The translations under genes were made by a program, and so were the position numbers. Of a stretch of DNA of 64,000 nt, positions 52,431 to 62,741 are shown piece after piece. The notes under the pieces are model-generated. The model was not told where the DNA came from and did not search any database. It worked only from the letters and a program-made list of their open reading frames with translations. Origin of the DNA: Cryoendolithus antarcticus (Eukaryota; Ascomycota; Dothideomycetes; Cladosporiales; Cladosporiaceae). How positions within the stretch are numbered: position 1 is the stretch's first letter; each line of letters starts with the position of its first letter. Location of the stretch: contig NAJO01000043.1 of the NCBI GenBank assembly GCA_002077065.1, positions 124,001-188,000 on the forward strand, given 5' to 3'.

Positions 52431-54270
52431 TCAGTCGTCAGGATATTCATCCCGGATGTTGCTAACGAAAGCCTTCAAGTCGTCGTCCCAGCGGTTGAAG
52501 TAGCGTCCAGCCAGATCCATCAGCGGCGCCGTGGGCTTATGCTCGAGTATATTGATGTTCTCTTCCGCCACATAGCGGACACTCTTGTCATCGGCACTGT
52601 GTATAATGTCAGCGAACTAATCTTCACGCAATACGAAGGCATTGCAACACTCACACAATGTGATAGAACGGCTGGTTCCTCCCCCTCGGCAGGTCATCAA
52701 CCCTCATCTGCTGTATCCACCGGTCCTCGGCACTGCACTTTACGTCCCACCCGATGACGAATCCCTCATAAGGATACCGCTTGTGGTGGAAGTACTGACC
52801 AACCTTGTATCGTAGATGACTCGTCGCCGTACTTCTTGGACTCGGCGCCTTCTTGTTCTGATCCGCTTTGCGGGCAGCAGTGATGAGGTGCATCAAGACG
52901 TGCAGCTCTCGCTCGCTGTCGAACATCGGCACGAGAGTGTGCTCGATGAAACACAGGTCTTCGGGGAAGTGCGTCTGATAGTGCTCGATCAGATACGGCA
53001 GGACTTGTCGCCTACGATGAAGCGTCTGATTCGGATTACTGTCACCCAGTATCATCATCGACCAAAGCATGCTGTACCACGCTGCATCAACATCAGGCTG
53101 CCCTGAAGGTCTGCCGCCGATGGCTTGCTGGTTCTGCCGAACTTCTTGCACTGAGTTCATGATGTTGCGGCCAGTCCTGAGTGCGACCTCGAGGTTTGAC
53201 GTGGATCCTAGATGATATGCGTGCTGAGGCGGCTGGACACCCATCTGAACCAGCCGCCGCGTAAGGCTGTCCCGCGGAACCTCATCGCTGGTCCGCCATG
53301 GGTCCATGTGCATGAGCTCGTCCGCGGACTCGTGCGTAGATTCGCCACCGTCTTCGCGTTCTTTGCCGTCAAGTGTGACATCGCCCGGCGCCTCGATGAC
53401 TGCGTGTACATGATATGGGTAGTTGGATGGCTTCGCGTTGACTCCAAGTCGCCTCGCTACGGCGCAGTATATCGCCACGGATTGCAATGGCAAACTGCTG
53501 TGTACGGAGTCAAACAGCGCGATACTGATGAAGTTGTTGCGCAGCGCATGATAGTCATGCTCATTTGGATTGCCGACCAATTGCTCCGAGCGCAGGTACT
53601 TCGCTACTCGAATCGCCTTGACGCGAATGCTGAGCGCATCGAAGTCAGGATCCCGCGCTCGTATTCCAGCCGCAAGCCTGTCAAGCTCTTTCTCGACATC
53701 GGACAAGTCGCCACGTTTGCCAGTGAGCACGAATAAGTCGTATGCACCCAAGACTTCTTCCAGTGCCACCATTTGCCGCTTCTGCACTCTCGCCCACTTC
53801 TCGAGCGCAGTCCCACGATGGAGCTGTCCAAGCACAGCATTCGCATAGTACCGCCTTGCCAGCACATCCTCGGCATCGTCCGGGGTATCATCCCTCAGTG
53901 CTAGGAACAGATCCTTGATTCCGTAGCCAACATTCGAGATCTCCTCGATCCGCTGTATGCGATACTGCTGCGTGCCCAGCAGCGCTTCGAAGTTTGCAAG
54001 CGCCTGCTTGTCCACCATTGCGCGCTCATTGTAGATCTGTCGCCATTTTGTCTGCACAGGCGGCGCGTGCAGACGCTCATCAATGTCGTCCTTGTCTTGC
54101 CAGTAGTGCCATCTATGGCGGCAATGTCGTCGCCATACTAGTGGTTCGTAGGTGATTTTGTTGCAGGCTCTGCATGTACTGCCAAAAGCGAGTGTGGCAT
54201 CTGGTGGCAGGTAGTAGACTATGGCCTCAAGGAGCTCATCGGGCAGGTTGCGGAAGGATGACTTGTCCAT
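52431..54270 (-). CDS. F-box protein, FBXO21 type (SirB1/transglutaminase-like plus YccV domain)
   Basis: Two exons, 52655-54270 and 52431-52596; 58-nt intron GTGAGT...ACACAG. The product is 593 aa. F-box at about 4-50 (FRNLPDELLEAIVYYLPPDA; WRRHCRHRW). The centre has the SirB1-like segment (HALRNNFISIALFDSVHSSL; SVAIYCAVARRLGVNA; YPYHVHAVIEA). The C-terminus has the YccV/hemimethylated-DNA-binding-like domain: YKVGQYFHHKRYPYEGFVIG and NQPFYHIVADDKSVRYVAEE, completed only after splicing. Likely a substrate adaptor of an SCF ubiquitin ligase. Confidence 0.92.
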
Positions 54271-54616
54271 CCTGCCGTGTATCGGTCGTATCACCCGGTG
54301 AGATTCTGTAACAATACCGTTCCAAGACTAAGGTACTTACGTTCACCACCGTCGCCACCTCTGCCACCACCTCAAGCCTACGTCTTCCTGTCAACAATGA
54401 TGCATGCACGACAGGTGCTCTCTTGTCCGCTCATGACGACATGGCAGAGGGTAGCGCTGTAACATCTCGCGGCTCATTTGCACACGCACGTCTCGGCCTG
54501 GCCATCCGAACAGAATGCGGGCGGGCAAGATGTTGGTCACGGTGCTGCGGCATATAGAGGAGTGACCATTCCTTCCTGCGCAAAACTCTCTCCCATCAAA
54601 ATTCACTACACCGTCA
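54271..54616. promoter_or_regulatory. divergent upstream region (F-box / Sec14-like)
   Basis: 346 bp left of the 54617 small frame. No motif recognised. Confidence 0.35.
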
Positions 54617-54829
54617 ATGGCGTCTCAAAGTCCGCCAATGTCCGCTTTCATAAGTGATTATGAAGCAGCCCTCACGGATTCGGATGCTACGGCTGTGCGA
54701 ATCCGCCGTGAAGTCTTGGAGTTACGTCAGGGCCTGTCAGCTCGCATCGAATGCAGCGCACCAGATCCTACGACCGACGATCCGGGGCCCGAGAGCAACG
54801 GCTCGCACACAGTCAGAGGCTGTCCGTGA
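54617..54829 (+). other. 70-codon ATG-started ORF: small protein or uORF
   Basis: Starts at an ATG in good context (gtcaatggcg) and encodes MASQSPPMSAFISDYEAALT followed by an acidic/Pro stretch. A donor (gtgagc at 54828) and an acceptor (ccttcgcag at 54906) suggest that it lies in the spliced 5' leader of the downstream Sec14-like gene, but the join is out of frame with the Sec14 ATG. It may be an upstream ORF or a separate small gene. Confidence 0.3.
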
Positions 54830-54920
54830 GCACACGAGAGTGAAGCTTCGCGCTGCATATCTCCTCTAATCTCCTTGCTACCAATCTCCTTCCACTCCCT
54901 TCGCAGACAATATCAACAGC

Positions 54921-56869
54921 ATGTCTCGACCTGATGGCGCCCCACTCCAGCGCGTCGATTCATATCAGGTCCGCAATGCTAGGCAGCCTCAGGTGCGAAG
55001 GCACCACTGACACGCGACAGTTTCCCGCCGGCCACGTCGGCCACCTCACAGATGGACAGTTTGGCCAGCTCACTAAGTTTAAAGATCTCTGCCAGTCGAA
55101 AGGATACTGGACGCCGGGGAGTGCCGGTCAACCCGCTAGTCACGATGATGAGACTTTACTGCGATATCTGAGAGCTCGAAAGTTTCTCCCGAACGAAGCT
55201 TTCGCACAATTCAAGGACACTGAGGACTGGAGGAAGGAGAACCAGATCGATAAGCTCTATGAGACAATCGAGGTCGAGGAGTATGAGAGGGAGCGGCGAT
55301 TGTACCCACAATGGCTCGGTGTTCGAGATAAGCGCGGTATCCCGCTCTACCTCTTCGAAGTGGCCAATCTCGACAGCAAGGCGATGACAGCACCCGATAA
55401 GGCCGCTTCGGGGAAGAAGCACGCACCGGTGAACTCGAAAGTGCCACCGAAGATGCTGCGTCTGTTTGCGCTATACGAGAATCTCTGCACGTTCGTCCTC
55501 CCTCTGTGCTCCGATATACCCAATCGACCAAATCAAGAGACGCCGATCAGTCAGTCGAACAACATTGTCGACATCTCGGGAGTGGGGCTGAGGCAATTCT
55601 GGAATCTCAAGCAGCACATGCAGGATGCTTCACTACTAGCTACTGCTCACTACCCCGAAACACTTGACCGAATTTTCATCATCGGCGCTCCATCATTCTT
55701 CCCGACGGTTTGGGGCTGGATAAAGAGATGGTGAGTTTTCTTGATGTGCAACATCTACCCTTACGTGGGCTGACACACCCAATCGGTTTGACCCCGTCAC
55801 CGTCTCCAAGATCTTCATCCTCTCCGGCGCGCACGCGAGCTCCACTTTATTGCAATATATAGACAAAGAGAACATTCCCAAGAAATATGGAGGTACCCTT
55901 GACTTCAAATTCTGCGATTTGCCTAGACTTGAGCCTGCGATTGCGAACGAGCTCCAGTGGCAAGCCGGCTTCACGTCATTCCCGACAGGTCCAATGCATT
56001 GGCGTAAGGACGAGAAGGGCAATCTGAACGCCATCGCTGTGGGCACAGAGAACGGCAAGCCTCGCAATAGGCTCATTGCTACACTGGCAGCCAAGATAGC
56101 CGTACCCGTCGAAGAAGTTCCTGCATCGCGACTGATGCCTCCTGTGACTCTTTTGCGGACAACTACAGGTCAGTATTTCACCCACTCATTGACCGAGACT
56201 TCGCGGATCGAACTTGTTGATAGGTGTTGATTGATATTTATTAATTATATATTAGGTGAGGCGACGCATCCTCCGACGCCCCCGGATTCTGTCACAGATC
56301 GTAGAATGAGCGATCTCGCGGATCACGATGTGGAAGAGCACGCCTCGGGCGAATATACTCCGCCCAGCACAGTCAGCGGCGAAAGTCAAACACTACCCAT
56401 CAGAGAAGAGAAGCCCACCACAGCGCCAGAACCCACTGTAGCTTCACCACCCGAGGGCGTACGGCAAGGCACCTCAAGGACCCGTCTGGAGCAACAGGGA
56501 CCCACCCATGCTTCAGGGACTTTGGAGGGAGGTACACCGGAGCTCATACACGGCGCGGCGGGAGACAAGGTCGCAGTGATGGAGCCATCTACGATTGGCC
56601 AAGCCCCCAAGGAGCACCCCGTACCAGAGCCAGAGCATCCCCAGCCAAGCGTTATCGAGACTGCGAAGGAGTACGCTGGTATCGCCTACACTCAAGCAGC
56701 CCAGCTGCCGAGCACTGTGCTGGCTGCTGTTGGGCTGGGCGGGCACAAGCACGAGGAACCAGCGCAAAGTCATCTAGTCGAGGATCCTGCAATTGACAAA
56801 CTGGAATCCCAGACCGTGGAGGAGTTTTTGAGGGAGAAGACGAAGAGTGCTGCGGCTGCTTCTGCTTGA
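54921..56869 (+). CDS. Sec14-like phosphatidylinositol transfer protein; one intron lacks an AG acceptor
   Basis: Model of four exons: 54921-54968, 55021-55730, 55786-56168, 56256-56869; 584 aa. The CRAL-TRIO-N helix region (DETLLRYLRARKFLPNEAFA) and CRAL-TRIO domain (GIPLYLFEVANLDSK; DISGVGLRQFWNLKQHM; ERIF-like DRIFIIGAPSFFPTVWGWIK; FDPVTVSKIFILSG) are clear, followed by an acidic disordered tail ending TVEEFLREKTKSAAAASA. To join WGWIKRW to FDPVTVSK the intron 55731-55785 must end in CG; there is no AG between donor and the conserved FDPVT codons. The first donor is also weak (GTCCGC), and an unspliced start at 54934 is possible. Confidence 0.85.
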
Positions 56870-57175
56870 AGGATGATTGCGATGTGCATTTTGTAGACCA
56901 TATTCCCCATGAAACGCACGAGCAAGGGGAGCGTGCATCGAGTGCTAGGAGTTTGGAGTAGTGCAATATACGACAAGCTACTGAACCTCTTCTCAACCTT
57001 TGCTGAAACCATTATGTTTCGCTCCCCTGCCATCTCATCCCATCATACCTGTATGCCGTTGCTTCCTGACGCCTTGGCTCCACTAATTACCGTATCGGGA
57101 TACTGTGGTTACCTCACTCCATCATCTCATCTCCTCCTTCCTGGAGACCTCGGCATTCACCATGAAATCACAAAC

Positions 57176-57895
57176 ATGCCGTCCGTACTCATAGTAGGCG
57201 CCACTCGCGGTCTCGGCCAAGAGCTTGCAAACCAATACGCCCGCCGCGAGTACTCCGTCTACGGCACCTCGCGCTCCGACACCAAGCCAAAGGATGCCCA
57301 TCACGACATCCGCTGGCTGCACGGCGTCGACGTTGGCGAAGAGTCTGCGGGCGAAGCCATCGTCAAGGGCCTGAAGGGCCACAAAATCGATGTTCTGATC
57401 CTGGCGGCTGGCTACTTCGGCAAAGAGAGCTTCGATGAACCGGACTACGCGGCCGAGCTGAAGATGTACAAGATCTCCGCCATCGGGCCTGTGTTCATCA
57501 CTCATGCTCTCGTCAAAGCTGGCGCGCTGAAGGATGGGAGTAAGGTGATCATTATCTCTTCTGAAGCCGGCTCTATCGGCCTGCGCCACGAGAGCGAGGG
57601 GGGGGGCAACTTCGCTCACCACGGCTCGAAAGCTGCGAGCAACATGGTGGGCAAGCTCTTGTCGTTCGATCTGAAGGACAAGGGTATTGCGGTGGGGATG
57701 GCGCATCCGGGCTTTATGCGGACGGAGATGACGAAGGGGGTGGGTTTCGATCAGTTCTGGGACTCTGGAGGGGCTGTGACGCCTGATGTTGCTGCGAAAA
57801 GTCTAATTGAGTGGGTGGATGACTTCGATCTTGAGAAGTCAGGGGAGTTTTGGGCCCCTAGGGGTCCTCGGTATGGCATCGTGCGGCACTGGTGA
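57176..57895 (+). CDS. short-chain dehydrogenase (fungal C-factor-like)
   Basis: Single exon, 239 aa from ATG 57176. N-terminal Rossmann motif VLIVGATRGLGQELANQYA; then DVLILAAGYFGKESFD, FITHALVKAG, VIIISSEAGSIGLRHES and the segment NFAHHGSKAASNMVGKLLSFD followed by HPGFMRTEMTKGVGF. In relatives the segment reads NYGHHxSKAA; here Tyr is Phe, so the usual catalytic Tyr is not obvious. The C-terminus GEFWAPRGPRYG is shared by this fungal subgroup. Substrate unknown. A leading open frame before 57176 is not conserved. Confidence 0.87.
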   Translation: MPSVLIVGATRGLGQELANQYARREYSVYGTSRSDTKPKDAHHDIRWLHGVDVGEESAGEAIVKGLKGHKIDVLILAAGYFGKESFDEPDYAAELKMYKISAIGPVFITHALVKAGALKDGSKVIIISSEAGSIGLRHESEGGGNFAHHGSKAASNMVGKLLSFDLKDKGIAVGMAHPGFMRTEMTKGVGFDQFWDSGGAVTPDVAAKSLIEWVDDFDLEKSGEFWAPRGPRYGIVRHW

Positions 57896-57918
57896 CTTGG
57901 TGTGAAAGCTGATTATGT

Positions 57919-58389
57919 TTGCAGAGATATCGGGACTGCAGAGGCAGTGCTTGGCGATCCGAAGAAGCTAACGACGCCGTTGCAGCTCCCTTGGTAAGGG
58001 GCGATCTGTATCTTGCCTCGGGACGTTTTGCAGGCCAGGCCAGGGAGGCGAATCGGTATTCGCAAAGCGCATTCCAGGAATTCGGAACACACGTCACGAA
58101 CGTACAGACTCAGGACAAACAAGCTCTGTCAGCCCCAGGTCGGATGTGTCCCCTATACCTATTGGGCGGCTCGGGCTTGAGAGTCGTGGCTCCGCAAGGG
58201 TCAGCTATGAACCTGATCTTACTGTACCGGCCAGACCCTTCGGTCGGCAGCTGCGAAGCTAGCGCAGGGCAGATTTTGACACACCGTGTAGTTGTGGAAG
58301 CCGTCGAAGGAAACCACTTCACAACACTACTACGTGCAGCCATGGTCGACAAGATAGCGTCGCTTCTCGATCGGTATAGCATGTTGTAG
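57919..58389 (+). pseudogene. possible thioesterase-domain relic
   Basis: A 156-codon open stretch with no ATG at its start. Its C-terminal part, ILLYRPDPSVGSCEAS and VVVEAVEGNHFTTLLRAAMV followed by DKIASLLDRY, resembles the end of a polyketide-synthase thioesterase, where GxHF carries the catalytic His. The N-terminal part shows no thioesterase nucleophile motif. No other biosynthetic domain is nearby. It could be a decayed fragment or a chance resemblance. Confidence 0.25.
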
Positions 58390-58907
58390 GTCACTCGGTT
58401 TGTTCTTGAAGCACTATTTCTTGTTGCGAATTCAACACGTTCCTACTCAGGACGACAGCAGTTCCCAAGGTATGTGTGGAAAACTTTCCGTACAGTACGT
58501 GCAATGGCGTGGCAGATGGGCAGTTCACTAGTCTTCCTACGAGGGGCAATGTTTCTATAATTCACCTGCGCTTACACAGTGGCCTATACATAGCCAACAG
58601 CCACCTTTCACATTGTCCATTGTCAATCGGGAAGTGCTTCACTTTCGCGTACTGCCCTCCACGCTGCTCGTTCCTTCCTGCTTTAAGAATCACCAAAGGA
58701 CCCGGTGCAGCCGAGCGCTTCTTCTACTTCGCCCTACACTATACATACAGCGCATCGACAGAAGACTTCGTTTAAAATAGACCAAAACGGTTGGGATCGC
58801 ATCTTTGTTTGACGGACGATCGCCAGCACAAGCGACAGTTCTTTACACTACTCTGGCGCATTGCAGCACCCTCTCTCGACCCGACCACGACACCTGACAC
58901 CCACTCC
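58390..58907. other. intergenic, no gene seen
   Basis: 518 bp upstream of the hypothetical gene at 58908. Pyrimidine-rich in its right half. No coding frame. Confidence 0.4.
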
Positions 58908-59802
58908 ATGGATCGCAGCAATCCATACTGCGTGGCCCGCACGCCCGAGAGGACGAAGGACTCGCAAACTGTGCGGCTGCACAGTTCCCTCTCCCTTCTA
59001 CGAGCACCAAGCACCGAAGATGAATCTGTAAGCTTGAACATCTATGCATGCATCAACGCAATCCCATCACTGACTCCCCTACTTGCAGTCTGCAGAAACA
59101 AGATACACCTATCCCGAACCACCGACGCAAGAGGGCAACGGCGGCTACTGGGCTGTCCACAACTACCTTGCAGTCTCCTTGGCACCGCGCGAGCATGCGG
59201 ATGCATCTCTTTACCCTTCCACGCAACCATCGGCCCAGGTCAGCGACCGCGGTGATGCACACTCTAGCTTCGAGCACACTTCCTACTCATCAGCAAGACG
59301 TAAGAGACCTACACAACACGATCCTCACTGTTCTCTACGCGCATCAACACCAATATACACGCCCGTCGCGCCGACCAATGAGCCTCGCAGTATGGCGATG
59401 CTCGGGACTCAGCAGTCGACGCCGCCCTTCGGCACGACATTTCCACGGCCAGCTGGCCTCTATCCGCCCATGCTGCCACTTCCACCACACAGCATCTCGT
59501 CAAATCCATCTTCATTCACACACGGACATCGTGCAGGCAGTCTGCCGACTGCAGATGTGCAAGCTGTTGTTACCGCAGTGTATGCGCTTCGACGTGCGGA
59601 TGACCGTCCACCCTTGCGCAAGCACCTGCTCGACCCAACTGAGATCAATCCGGCGCTACACTCCACGATCCGAAAGCACTTCACCAGCAGCACTGGGGTG
59701 ATGAGGTATGATTCGCCAGTGAGGATGTGGCATGGAGACTCTGCGCTGTTCTCTGAAGAGTGGTGGAAGTACTTGACCGAAAGTGTGAGGCGGGGGACTT
59801 GA
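58908..59802 (+). CDS. hypothetical protein, 277 aa
   Basis: Two exons, 58908-59027 and 59089-59802; 61-nt intron gtaagc...cttgcag joins DES to SAETRYTYPEPPTQEG. The N-terminal and central parts are Ser/Pro-rich and disordered. The C-terminal 100 residues look folded: TADVQAVVTAVYALRRADD, RPPLRKHLLDPTEINPALHS and SPVRMWHGDSALFSEEWWKY. No signal peptide or membrane segment. Not recognised. Confidence 0.65.
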
Positions 59803-60262
59803 GGGACTGCTGGTCTGACTGCAGTATGCACGTCAAAGTAGTGACGCCTGAGCCGCTTCTCTATAGGCGTAACAGGCGGATAGAGTAGATACAGATATGG
59901 CTGTCGGTGTGCATTTGCGATTGAGGCACCGTGAAGAAGCCGAGTCCAGCAGTTGATGCGCACTCCGGCCCTCTTCCAGCGGTGCGAACTCTACCTCTAC
60001 CGCTGCATAATCGTGGACCACAGCTTTGGGGTTCTAGACTTCGGGAGAGTAGGCATCACGCGCTTTTCAATAAGCAGGCGAGAACATGTGCGATGGGAAA
60101 GCATTGCAAGCGCACATGCCTACCGGCAGTCAACAGAACGTGAATTCATAGAAGGCGTGTCTGTGTGCCATCAGCATCAGGGTATCCCACCTTGATGCCG
60201 CCAGTGATCTCGGAAGTCATCAATATATCAAGTCATGAAAGTCCCCCCACAGAGACATACTC
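59803..60262. other. intergenic between convergent genes
   Basis: 460 bp. No coding frame with support. Confidence 0.4.
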
Positions 60263-62741
60263 CTAGATCAACTTCATGAACCGACTGCGGCGCTTCATCC
60301 TTCTCGCAGTAGTAGTAGTCCGTGATGTCGATCCCCCAAGATTACTACGGACCGTACTCCCACTTGAAGGCTTCGAAGTGCTGCGCGCGTTGTAAGTCCA
60401 CTTCCCACCACCGGCATTAGTCATGGTCAGCGCGGAGCCCGCATTAGGATTGTTCAAGATCAGGCTGAGTGTAGCAGTACCGTCGATGACATTCGAGTGG
60501 GCGGTAACAGCAATGTTGCCGCTATTGGACGAGCTCCATGTGTAGCTATCGATTGTGACGACGTCGTTGCCAGTGGGATTGATAGTAATGGTGACAAGAT
60601 CTGTGGCCGTAGTTGTCCCAGATGTTACTGTCAATGTGAAGTCAAGAGTAGTCACGACAGCCACCTTGGGGGCTGTGAAGAATGCCGAGGCGGCGTTGCT
60701 TCCAGCGAGCGTGACTATAGCGCCCGCTGTCTGAGTCCAGGCGAAGCCCGGACTTTGTGCATTGGTGGCTTTGCCGGTCAAGCTGACCAGCACACCCGTG
60801 CGGACTGCTATATCGGGGCCGGCGTCTGCAGCAAGTGATCCGCTAGACGAGGTTGGCGGAGGTGCGCTGTCGCAGACCTTCGGAGTTGGAGTGGCGTCAT
60901 CTGAAAGTGTCAGCCGTCGCTCGATTGAGTCTGTTCCGTTGAAGTCCCCGATGCTGCATATGTCAGAAAGTCAGGCAGCAGCTGTAGACCCTTGACTGGA
61001 GAAGCACACGGCCACTCGTCAGCCCCTGACAGGCAGGGCGAAGGTATTCGAATCAAGACGCGGAGGACTTACCCGGAAACGGGTCCAAGGGTCTGTCCAG
61101 AGTCAGCCGACGGTTTCATGCGGCAGCGTCAAAAGACGAGACTTACCCCCACACTTGACCCTGTGCATCTGGTCCAAGTCCTTGAGCTAGATGCCCAAAA
61201 TTCGAGAAGTCGTTCTTCGCCGGTATCGTGCCAGGGAGCCCTGACTCGGGGAAAATGACTTCGCCCTAGTCATATTAGCACTTACCATCACTCGGGACAA
61301 ACAGCAAAGACACTCACTATCGGACTGAGGTACTGTCCTGCTTTGATGGCTCCGCCGTTCGTGTCGCGAGTGCCGGTCGTCGCAGTAAACATGTAGTCCC
61401 GAGAGTACTTGGTAGAGGTAGTTGAGTCAAATCTCACCACCCATTTGTTGCGCACTGCAGCAACCCGGGTTGCAGCCGAAGCGACAGGTACGAGCGTGGC
61501 ATTTCCAGTACATGGATCGATGTCCATGCGAGAGATGGATAGACCAACGCTACTGTCCGAGATGTATCCAACGAAACGAGACTCCGCAAACTCCACATTC
61601 GCACTCGGTTGGCCATCGAACACGCCAATGATCAGATCCTCGACGCGGATCGAAGGAGGCACTCCAGTCGTTAGGATCTGCGGAGTGAATGCTACGATCT
61701 CATACGCGAGAACTTCCCCTCCGACCCTGACACCGGAGAAGTCGATGTAGTCGCCAGGCAGGAACGGGACCATCGTCAGGCTATCTGGGACAGTGAACGT
61801 CGTCTGACCTGCCGGACGATTTGACTTGGGGCACTTTGTGTCGGTGGCCGAGCGAGGTACGCACCTAAAACAAAAGTCACAAACTGCATGCGATAGGTGA
61901 AGGTAGTGGGGAGCTGTCCTTACATCGGATATCCCGAGAATGACGCGACAGTAGGGTTCTCATCGTCAGCAGTGAATGCAGGAAGGGCGGTATAGCCTGC
62001 GCTATACACTGCTTTAGGATCATTGATTCTGACGACTTGCCCGCTAACCATGTGGATTCTGCCGTCGAAGTCAAGGCTTGCAATGACGCCCTGATTTGCC
62101 TCGAGTCCAAATTGGGCGATTGAGGCCATTCCGGCAATGGCAAGATTATTGACATAGTTGCCCACGACCTGGAAAATGTCAGTACTGGGCATTCCGATGA
62201 CGGAAGCCGCTAAACCGTAAGATGAGAGGCTTCCGTGGTGTCCGCACACAGAGTAGCCTGCAGGCTCAACACGGATCCATTGCTTAGAGGATGCACCTCT
62301 CAAGCTTATTCTGCAACCAAGCAGATCATGAGCTAGGCTCTCAAGAACAAGTGCATCTCACGCGAGCTGCAGTGGAGAAACAACTCATGCTCGAAAGGGC
62401 CGAAAGGTGGGCAAGCGGGTAGAAGCGAAAGAACATACCGAGACTTCCATACCAATGAAGTTGCCAGCAGCGACTTCCCTCATCCCCTGCCATGACGCGG
62501 GAAATTGAAACTGAAAATTCTTCGGTATCGTGATAGTCAGTCCATTGACAGAAATCTTGCCTCCTGTATTATATGCAGTCGTGTCTGCTGTAGCACTATA
62601 GTAAGGTCAGCACAACGTAAACCTCGATGTACTGGCGGAACAAGTTTGTGGCTACCTATCGAGAGCACCCAGCAAGCTGAACGGTATGGCAGCCGACACA
62701 ATACAAGGCAGAAGTGCCAGGAGAAGAATCACGATGTGCAT
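60263..62741 (-). CDS. secreted protein with C-terminal PKD-like domain
   Basis: Model of seven exons: 62656-62741, 62439-62595, 61924-62168, 61318-61864, 61147-61265, 61073-61092 (20 nt), 60263-60930; about 613 aa. The start is a signal peptide (MHIVILLLALLPCIVSAA). The next 350 residues are beta-rich: TITIPKNFQFQFPASWQG, SLDFDGRIHMVSGQVV, TMVPFLPGDYIDFSGVRVGG. The C-terminus carries a PKD/K319-like domain: AGPDIAVRTGVLVSLTGKAT, FAWTQTAGAIVTLAG, FTLTVTSGTTTATDLVTITI. The last residues are basic (RRMKRRSRFMKLI) with no GPI-type hydrophobic end. The borders of the last two exons are uncertain. Probably a cell-surface or matrix protein. Confidence 0.72.

Noticed and set aside
59460..59963. 167-codon minus-strand frame overlapping the hypothetical at 58908-59802
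   Set aside because: It is the complement of a spliced plus-strand gene with better start, splice sites and C-terminal composition.
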